Shown here in pieces: positions 56,040-64,000 of a DNA stretch of 64,000 nt (the first letter of the stretch is position 1; each line of letters starts with the position of its first letter). The notes beneath the pieces were generated by a model that had not been told where the DNA came from, searched no databases, and saw nothing but the letters and a program-made list of their open reading frames with translations. The stretch comes from Zoroaster sp. YZ-2022 (lineage: Eukaryota > Echinodermata > Asteroidea > Forcipulatida > Zoroasteridae), in contig CM055827.1 in assembly GCA_029582265.1 (NCBI GenBank), positions 667,074 to 731,073 on the forward strand. Direction: 5' to 3'. Made by a program: the position numbers and the translations under genes.

Positions 56040-56645
56040 CTAACAGCTTGGTAGCCCGTAGTGCGCGTGTTGTTCGCCCGTGATCATCAACCCCATACCC
56101 ATGCCCTTGCGGTCACATAGAGAACCGATCTGCTCTCCAACAAAGGATTCACGGTGTTTGAAAATACAGACACCGGTTGAGCGGTCTGCGCACCGGATTG
56201 GCGCGGTATTGTGTCCCATTCTCTCCATCACGGTGCAGCCACCGGCTAATTTTCATGCCCGACGTGTTGGTAACAAAGACTACTAAATTGAACTTGACGC
56301 TGAAGTCAATCGGCGCACAAAGGCAGTCCGATACCTCCCCCGTGTTAACTGTTCCCGGGAAATTACTTTCCATTTAATGCCGGGTTCTTTGCCCAATGGG
56401 CCGCAGAATTAAGATTATACAATTGCATAGTTTTAATACCATCAAAGAAAGCTGCGCCGCCGCATTTTTCCCCTTTCTTGGTAGAAACTGTGTGAGACAT
56501 TGACACGGGGTTAATAGCAACTGTAACCGCACAGGCCGTGAGAAGATTGCCCGGGCTGGTCTGGCTAACCACACGGTGCCCTGGTCTCCATCAGGTCTTG
56601 ATGATCCTAACAATTCACTGCAGGCCCTGTACTCGTTCACCAACT
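56040..56645. pseudogene. GC-richer island of overlapping coding-like frames
   Basis: It is clearly richer in G and C than its surroundings and open in several frames on both strands. On the minus strand, three coding-like segments lie in successive frames: one near 56560-56640 (LVNEYRACSELLGSSRPDGD), one at 56365-56572 (NPVSMSHTVSTKKGEKCGGA), and one ending at 56040 (GGCTVMERMGHNTAPIRC). On the plus strand, a frame ending at 56645 reads VPWSPSGLDDPNNSLQALYS. A frameshifted old gene copy or transposon fragment would fit. I could not identify the protein or settle the strand. Confidence 0.3.
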
Positions 56646-56649
56646 AAAT

Positions 56650-57650
56650 CGAGCAAGGGACCAGCGATTTGAAATTGCATAAATGCCTGCAAGCCGTGTT
56701 GTTAGAGATTAAATGATTTTGGGATCGAGGGATCGAGGGATCGACGGATGAGAAGAAAGAAGAAAATGAAAAACGTCAATAGAAATGAAGTTGACTCAAA
56801 ACTAATGCAGCTGCTGTCAAGACGTTCGTGATGTTGCAAATATTAAAAACGACCTTTTGACCCCAGTTCATTGTTTTTAATTAATCCTTGTTCAAATACG
56901 CAACGATGATTAATGATTAAGGGCATAGTATTCACTTCATCAACTGAAGAAAAACAATTAAGCAGGTATAATAATTTCAAAACGAACATTTTGTTAAGAC
57001 CAATTCTGAACTTCTGTTCATTGTATGATTAATTGCGTTACTTTTAATGTATAGTCAACAGTTTAACAACTTTGCATCATCTATTAATCACTGTTTCAAT
57101 GTGACTCAGCGGATCTGTTCAGCAAATATACATTGTTTGTAATAAGTTAAAATACAGTATTCCAGGTACATGGAATATATATCATACGAGTGTGCATGCA
57201 GGTGCTATGACATAAACAAGACGAAATAAATTAAAAGTTGCAAGTTATGAATATACATCAAGAATTTGTTGTTTTGGGGGGTTTTTTTCCTGACAAATAT
57301 AGCCAAATAGACATTTATCACGCTGGGCCCATCTTTATCATGATTCTCAATACATAAGAACGAACACTGCATTCTCAGTACTCAAATGGGGCCAGCCTAT
57401 TTTTCTTCCAGCCTCGATTTGGTCACCTAGATTTGTGTCTAGATATACCATAATGGCTGCCACGCACAGTGCCAAAGGTCAATTGTGTCTGTCATCATTC
57501 AAAATAGAATGCCTTATCCCATTCAGAATAGAATGCTTAACTGTAATGTTATCATTTGGCATGCAACTATGAACCATTTTAACTTGTGCAACACTTGACA
57601 ATGTTACTACTGGAATTTCTAACTTCATAATTATGTTGCTGTTTGTAGAA
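56650..57650. other. AT-rich intergenic DNA
   Basis: No supported exon. About 57395-57440 shares a block (CTTCCAGCCTCGATTTG) with 41840-41860 in STARD3 intron 8, so it is a small dispersed repeat. Confidence 0.35.
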
Positions 57651-57654
57651 TTGT

Positions 57655-58012
57655 CATAATAATAATAATAATGTGTGGACTTATATAGCGCACGTATCCA
57701 CCAACTGAGTGGTGCTCAAGGCGCATTATATTATTACCCCTGCTCATAAGGCTCATAAATCATTCCTGAAACCAGCTCAGCTCAGCTCCCTGGGGAGTAT
57801 ACAGCTCAATTGCTGCCATTACAGCGCATATAGGGCTAATCAACCAACTCTGCCCTCACAGGTACCCATTTAACCCCTGGGTGGAGAGAAGCAATTATGG
57901 TTAAGTGTCTTGCTCAAGGACACAAGTGTCACGGCCGGGTTTCGAACCCACATTCTGCTGCTAACACCAGAATTTGAGTCCAGTAAGCTAGACCGCTCGG
58001 CCACGACACTCC
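57655..58012 (-). mobile_element. Full-length tRNA-headed SINE
   Basis: Read on the minus strand: GTGGCCGAGCGGTCTAGCTT (A-box, Ser/Leu-tRNA-like), GTGGGTTCGAAACCCGGCCG (B-box), GTCCTTGAGCAAGACACTT, and a tail with GCGCTATATAAG and (ATT)n. Confidence 0.85.
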
Positions 58013-58119
58013 ACTGAGTTTAACCAGGATAATGATGGGATTGCTGTCCTTTTCAAGTTTCAAGTTTATTTCTCTACAGAATCACAAGTAAAAAACAAAT
58101 ACATTTTAACATAATAATA

Positions 58120-58132
58120 TATAAATATATAA

Positions 58133-58172
<40 letters not shown>
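58120..58172. repeat. (AT)n microsatellite
   Basis: About 25 AT units after an AAATATAT run. Confidence 0.9.
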
Positions 58173-58175
<3 letters not shown>

Positions 58176-58199
58176 CAAACAAAAGAGTGATTTACGTCA

Positions 58200-60870
58200 T
58201 AGGAGCAGTTTGAAGCGTATGATTAATCCAAGAAACTATCATTGGATGATATTTGGACGGGATATAATTGCTTTGTTCCACCCATGCATAGGCTTCCCTA
58301 TATCGTTTAATATATAATTGTTGATATAAATGTATATGTGATGAATAGTGGAATAGATAACTGAGTGTTTTAATGAATGATTTCATATTTATCGTAATTT
58401 CCTCTCTTTTTTATAAAAGCACATTAAGTCTGTTGTACTGTAGGTCCTTAAAATGAGGTTGAATTAATACAAAATAATTTAAAGTGCGTTTCCTGGTGAG
58501 ATGATGTGCATATACCTCTGTACTGCTGTATCACTTATAAATGTTTACTATATCATTTTCATATTCGTGAAATGACTTATTGCCATCAGGCCCGATATGT
58601 GGGTCACGACACCTACTGGGGTAGAAACAGGTCCTTGTTACTTAATTAATTGTCCCCTACGGATAAATTAGAAATATGTCTTTAATGAAGAGATCCGTGT
58701 ATCATATAATCATCGTTGATATACTGACAAGGAGGTTGCTGCTGTAACTTTATCCGGCAACTTGGCATTAAAGTCGGCGAGGGCTCGCAGAGCGGGCACG
58801 GTCATCATTGTATCTATCGGGAGGCAATTGCTATCTGGAACCAACTTACATGGCCCGCCCGATTTCCAATATTGGGTGATCATTTTAAAGATCTTTTAAG
58901 CCCAGTGCAATGTGTGATATGTTTCCTCCATGACGGATTAATATCGGTTGCCCTCACTGGAGAGAAGTGTCGTAAAGCTCATTTTACAAAGGCCCCCGGA
59001 GATCAGAGCAACGTTTTCGATTCGTAGTGAAGACACAACTGTTGTATTTCATCATGATGCATACCCGTCATTTGAATCGGTCACGGCCAATTACATCGAG
59101 AGGATAATTACAATGTGCTGCTCAAATTTACCGAACCTAATGAAATGGATGAAGAGTTTGTATTTTGCAATCTTCTTTAATTGTGTTTTTAACGATATAT
59201 TCTGTTTATTCATGCATAGAATCAACTTTGTTTAAAGATGGAAATAAATGGGACGTAAAGATAAACGCTATATAGAGACTCTTGAAATTGATCAGTACCC
59301 AGTATACTTGTTCTTGTTTGTTCTGTCTTGTGCTATAGTTTTTCGTCGCCTTCAGATTGGTCTACAAATTTCTCCCCCCCCCCCTCCCCTTTATACCAGT
59401 GACGTTCCTCTGATTTACTCAAATAAAATGAAACTGTTCTTGTCAAGTAAACACTGCATTGTTGCACAATTTGTATCGTAACTGCATTTCAACTCCAGGC
59501 TTAATCAATTCAACACACGTTGGTGTTTTTAAACCATATTCATTCAGTGATTATTCAATTGTAATGAGTTTTAATCAGCAATAGAAAAGGAATAAAACAA
59601 GATGTGTAAGATCAAATCTTGTTTTTGTTTCAACACCCGGCCATCTACGCAATGGTGCCATATATCTTAATGGTGAATAGAACAGTTTGACATGACTTAT
59701 GACTGATGTTACCTCTCGTTACATCAATTCAAACAATATTTACATCCAAGGAAAAGAACCCAGTTTACTACTTCAGGCATATCCAAAGAAATACACCTTT
59801 TGAAAGGATTATTCCATGAACAATTGTTTTCAGTTATCAAAGTATGTATGTATCTTCTGATATTATGAAGGATATTAAAGCCTCTGGATCTAACAGCTCC
59901 GATATTTGGTTTCAAACAAGACTGGTCTATTAATAACAAATACGTCTGGTTAAATCATCTTCCACACGATTACACTTCTGCCAAATTATGAACTTGATGT
60001 GCGCCACTCCGATTTTTTCTATTTTGTTTTATTTTCGTCACCGCTTTATCATGGGCCTTTATAGGCTACTTTTTTCTCTTTTTGTTAATTACTTAATCTC
60101 GAAATGTTGTTTTCTTCTATTTTTTATCAGTCGTATTATATTTCACCTGTAAGCAGTAATTTTAGAACACAAGAGACATAGGCAATATTGTGTGCATTTT
60201 TGATGTTTTTTTCTTTGTGAGTTGCACACATTAAAACATGGACCATTACTGCATTAGGTCTACAGTTGATAAATGCCGTAGAATATGTATTTGATGACAA
60301 TGACAGAGCTGCAATGTTTGGCTAGTGAACATGATCCAAAACTGTCCACAATGCATACTAAAATGTCAACATGTTAGATCATGGAGCTATACTAACTCTA
60401 TGCTCAGATTATGCTGGATTTGTTTAGCGACAAAGTCACGACTGGGACAGAACTAGATGTGCGTTTTGTATACACAATGTACACTGAGCTATAATAATTA
60501 GCCCGATTGTCATTGCGCTTAACACCTGGCAAAAACTAGGCCACAGACATAATAATCACATCCAATGTCAATATGCACAATTGCCAAGCTTGTTTAGAAA
60601 AGCAATTCAAAATATTACAAAAAATTCAAAATCACCCAAGGGTCTTTTATCAGTGCCTAATATCGGGGCTGCCCGCTGCTTGAAGGCGGTTGAAACACTA
60701 CCGAGTGTGGTGGTTTTAATAAAGCCACGGGTACTGTGCACCAGTTATGTTATACGGTGATAATTCAGTTATTTCAGCAAGATTTACCTTGTAATTATGG
60801 GTTGAATATGACATAGGCCTATATACCCTTGGGCTCTTTGAAGTTACCCGTACAAAACGTCACGTGACAA
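58200..60870. other. Intergenic DNA without a supported gene
   Basis: 58740-59110 is GC-richer and has an open plus frame (58948-59235) with no start, splice or family evidence. A C-rich run lies near 59372-59386. The rest is AT-rich. Confidence 0.3.
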
Positions 60871-60877
60871 ACGAAAT

Positions 60878-61115
60878 TTAAAGGGAATGTATTGGTATTG
60901 GTTAACTTGATGTGAAGTTTGTACCAATCATCCTCACAAATTATTGTCTGAAGTGCTCTCATTTCAGAGAAAACTCGAATACAAATGCATATTTACAAAT
61001 AATTGTCAGACGGCAATATTTTGCTCTTTGTTTTATGTAAAGAATTCAAAGAAAGTATAACATAGGCCTCTTACTTGTAGAAGCAGTTTTACCATTATTA
61101 CCAATGTTGTACTGT
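60878..61115. mobile_element. AGGG-type TTAA MITE, degraded
   Basis: TTTAAAGGGAATGTATTGG at the left and ACCAATGTTGTACTG at the right; the right TTAA is lost. Confidence 0.55.
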
Positions 61116-61359
61116 AATCAAGCAGCTTATGTTGGTTGTCAAATGCACACAAGTCTGTGAGAATCAGAATGAGGCTCATATCAATATAGGCTGATGTTTA
61201 ATATATAATCCTACCTCATCAAAGGATTTTTACCAAATATGAATAGTTATGAAACTATGTCAATGATACGGAGAGGTTCTTCTTAACTTTACACATAGTA
61301 TTTTGATAACCTGATGATAACCTGATGATTGTGACACAAATAATCGGCAGTCAATATTA

Positions 61360-61815
61360 ATTTTCAAGGCTAAAAAGTATGACCATGTGTCCCCTCTCCT
61401 ACGACAGCTTCACTGGCTTCCCGTTCAAGACCGGATTGATTTCAAAACATTAACTATTGCCTATAAATGTGTTACTGACTCTGCGCCATCCTATCTCTGT
61501 GAGCTTATTACACCATACCAACCTAACCACAGTGGACTCCGTTCAAATTCTGATTCCCGGATCTTCAAAAAGCCAACTACACATTTAACTGCGGCTAACA
61601 AGGGTTTCTATTCTGCTGCACCCAGCATTTGGAATGAACTACCATCTGGTATCCATCATGCTTCTTCATTGAGTCAATTTAAAACATCTCTCAAGACTCA
61701 TTTATTTTAGGCACTGTGTATTTTTAAATTGTACTTGCATCTCACTGTAAAGCGCTGTGATACCGTTTGTATAAGAGCGCTATATAAATGCCTTCATTGT
61801 ATTGTATTGTATTGT
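61360..61815 (+). pseudogene. 3' end of a CR1/L2-type LINE, 5' truncated
   Basis: The open frame 61366-61710 (stop at 61708) encodes the C-terminal region of a non-LTR reverse transcriptase ORF: YDHVSPLLRQLHWLPV, RIDFKTLTIAYKC, SAPSYL, then FYSAAPSIWNELP and SLKTHLF. A short 3' UTR with AGAGCGCTATATAAATG and an (ATTGT)n tail follows. The catalytic part is absent, so the copy is inactive. Confidence 0.88.
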
Positions 61816-62501
61816 AATATATACATTCAAACGTCCAGCCTACAGCTGGGTAATTCGTACTGTTGACTTAGTCGAGTCTATATGACAAGTCCTGAGCAAA
61901 TACAAAATCATTACAATAGCTTGCTCCCTTCCCATTCGGAAGCCTCGTACTTCAAACATTCGATATTTCACTGGAAAACTGAATTTACTATTAAGGCTTA
62001 TTTCAGTATGATGAATTAAGCTACTGTTAATGATTTAAATCATAATTATTGATTTGTAAATGACGTCAATGTGTATGATTGAGTAGCAGTCAGATATTAA
62101 GTGGATTTAATCATAGAGCAGAAACTCAGATGTAGGACTAATGTCATATCATTATAACTGTACTATTTTCACAACACGGTTTTCTATTTACAAATTAAAC
62201 CCATTACTCTCAGTGATGATACACAGTAGAGATACGTTGCCAGCGACAATGGAAATAAAACCTGCATTTCAAAAATCATGGGAAATTATGCATGGAACAA
62301 AGCAAAGGATACATTTAAACGGTTATCGATTAAATCATGCATAGGCCTATTTATCAAGATGATTGATACTAACTTCAAATCAAGTAAGCTGATTCAGTTA
62401 TCTTGTAATTATGTTATAACCAAATGCAATTTAGTTTTTTTTCGAGGAATACACATTTAAAATACTCATGAGAAGCATGGTTTTATAGTGTCCTGAAATT
62501 A

Positions 62502-62590
62502 ATTAATAATAATAATAATGAACAGTTCTTATATAGCGCATCCTTCGAATAAAAGTCTCTAAGCGCTTATGGTGGGTCCCGTCATCAATA
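62502..62590 (-). mobile_element. SINE/LINE tail fragment
   Basis: (AAT)n followed by CTTATATAGCGC and AAGCGCTTA, the inverted form of the tail seen in the SINEs and LINE. Confidence 0.55.
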
Positions 62591-62599
62591 CATTTGGAC

Positions 62600-64000
62600 A
62601 CTTTATTGACAATTGTTTTGTGAAATGTCACATTTCAAAGAATTTGTTTTTGTTTTTTCTATAAGGAAATAATTAAAGTTTCGATGAAAACAAACATTTC
62701 TGAAAATGGCCGTCGAAATAGCGAAAAGCACGTGCGGTACATCTTTAAGAGCACATTCCGCTGTCACCTGCTGCCACCTGCTGCCACCTGGTGTAGGCCC
62801 TATGTATGAATTATTGCTGTTATTAACCTTTGCCCATTTGTAAATCCCTACATATTATATCCGTTTCTCAGAGACTATTGTACCGATGAAAAATTACTTC
62901 TTTTTTTTTCGTTTCAAATAATGACAACCAAAACCTCCATATTAGTAAAGTTCAAAATATTCGGTGAACCTTTCATAAATCAGCTTCAGGTATAAATATT
63001 TGCTTGATTGATCGCTTGGTAAAGAAATTAAAACTTAAGCTGGAAAAAAAACTTTCTTTTATTAGTCGGCAAAACATGAAACGGGGTGTAGTAGAAAGGA
63101 AACACCGTGCAGAGTAGTCACTGTTATAACAACCATTCAGCTAATCTCGAAGAGTAAACACAAAGACAATGACGTATAGCCTTCAGCGAATTTCCGGAAG
63201 ACATTTTTTTTTTTAAACTGAAAATGATTTAATACAGTAACTGACTGAATAACTGATATACAGGATCGCCAGCCCTGTATACGCTTGAAAAGATTCGGCA
63301 CGTTCAAATGAAAGTCACTGGACTGTGAAGTGTTGACAAGCACTACGAGTGTAGAGAAAGAGCGTTATACCTATTATATTTCTCACCACAATATGTGATG
63401 TATTGATAACCGGGTTCCATGTATTCAACACAGCGGCAGACATCAAAGATGAAAACTATAATCATCCAGTGATGACCTACAGCTTAATTGTGCAGAAAAA
63501 ATGAGCATCAGTGCCGCACCATCAGCTACCAGATCCCAAGGAGAAGAAGATGTTAAATGCTGGCCATTTGTTGATGAGCCATCAGGTCCCGCATTGGAGT
63601 TGACAGCTTCATTTTTCTTCCATGGCTGACATCTCGGCGAGGTCAGATAATCACAAGTATCATACCATCACTGTAGTCAAGGAACCAGACAAAAGCGAGC
63701 GCAAGCTGTAATGTGGCAGACCGCAGTCCCATTTCATGCTTGGGAGACCAGACACCAATAAGGAGTCCAATAGTTAGTGTCTATCGGCCATCACATCATA
63801 ATCTACGCTTGATCGAATGATACATTACTCTGAAACACGTTTTTACTCTAACAATCCAAATCCTTTTTTGCTGTTAGGTCGTTATGTGTATTCATACTTA
63901 ATGAAGTAAAATGTGAAATTTCCAGGCAAATCGGTTCACATATCTCGGAGAAAATTGCAAAAGTTCATTTACAATTCTCACACGGGTAAGAATTTGGACC
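62600..64000. other. Right edge, no supported gene
   Basis: A 42-codon plus frame starting at 63501 has a good start context (AAAAAATGA) and coding-like composition but no domain. The rest shows no clear signal. Confidence 0.25.

Noticed and set aside
57930..58012. tRNA-Ser/Leu gene
   Set aside because: A- and B-boxes belong to a SINE head that continues into the SINE body and tail; there is no complete tRNA.

Overview
This window is AT-rich, intron-rich animal DNA, not microbial. It has GT-AG introns, coding phase that carries cleanly across junctions, tRNA-derived SINEs, a LINE relic, many MITEs and several minisatellites. Two genes align with their human orthologues along nearly their whole length, so I infer a bilaterian invertebrate. 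A marine deuterostome such as an acorn worm is plausible, but the species cannot be fixed from sequence alone.

Layout. (1) 1-5.6 kb: a CTG tract inside a degenerate ~80-bp repeat, a probable leftward first exon of a secreted protein (2307-2461) with a TATA-like box, and the 3' flank of UBXN4. (2) 5664-27810, minus strand: UBXN4 (erasin/UBXD2), ten coding exons, 500 residues, an ER-membrane adaptor for p97/VCP. Its 11-kb intron 6 holds a same-strand terminal exon (14986-17365) for a six-finger C2H2 protein built from three copies of a paired-finger module. (3) 27811-28108: a 298-bp gap between two divergent start codons, read as a bidirectional promoter. (4) 28109-52768, plus strand: STARD3/MLN64, twelve coding exons, 552 residues, with MENTAL membrane domain, phospho-FFAT-like motif and START sterol domain. 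(5) 52.8-64 kb: sparse DNA with a TTAA-flanked MITE, a possible secreted-peptide start at 55.8 kb, a GC-richer island of overlapping open frames (56.0-56.65 kb), SINEs and a LINE 3' end.

The two host genes suit co-expression: UBXN4 recruits p97 to the ER surface for ER-associated degradation, and STARD3 tethers late endosomes to the ER and moves cholesterol.

The most unusual signal is in the STARD3 introns. A 55-bp array starts exactly at the exon 7 splice donor and repeats the donor about nine times. A 50-bp array of about 146 units (7.3 kb) ends exactly at the exon 9 splice acceptor and repeats the acceptor motif in every unit. Each 50-bp unit also frames a 24-nt, phase-neutral cryptic exon. 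A third array (114 bp, about 18-19 units) lies inside a TTAA-flanked element between them.
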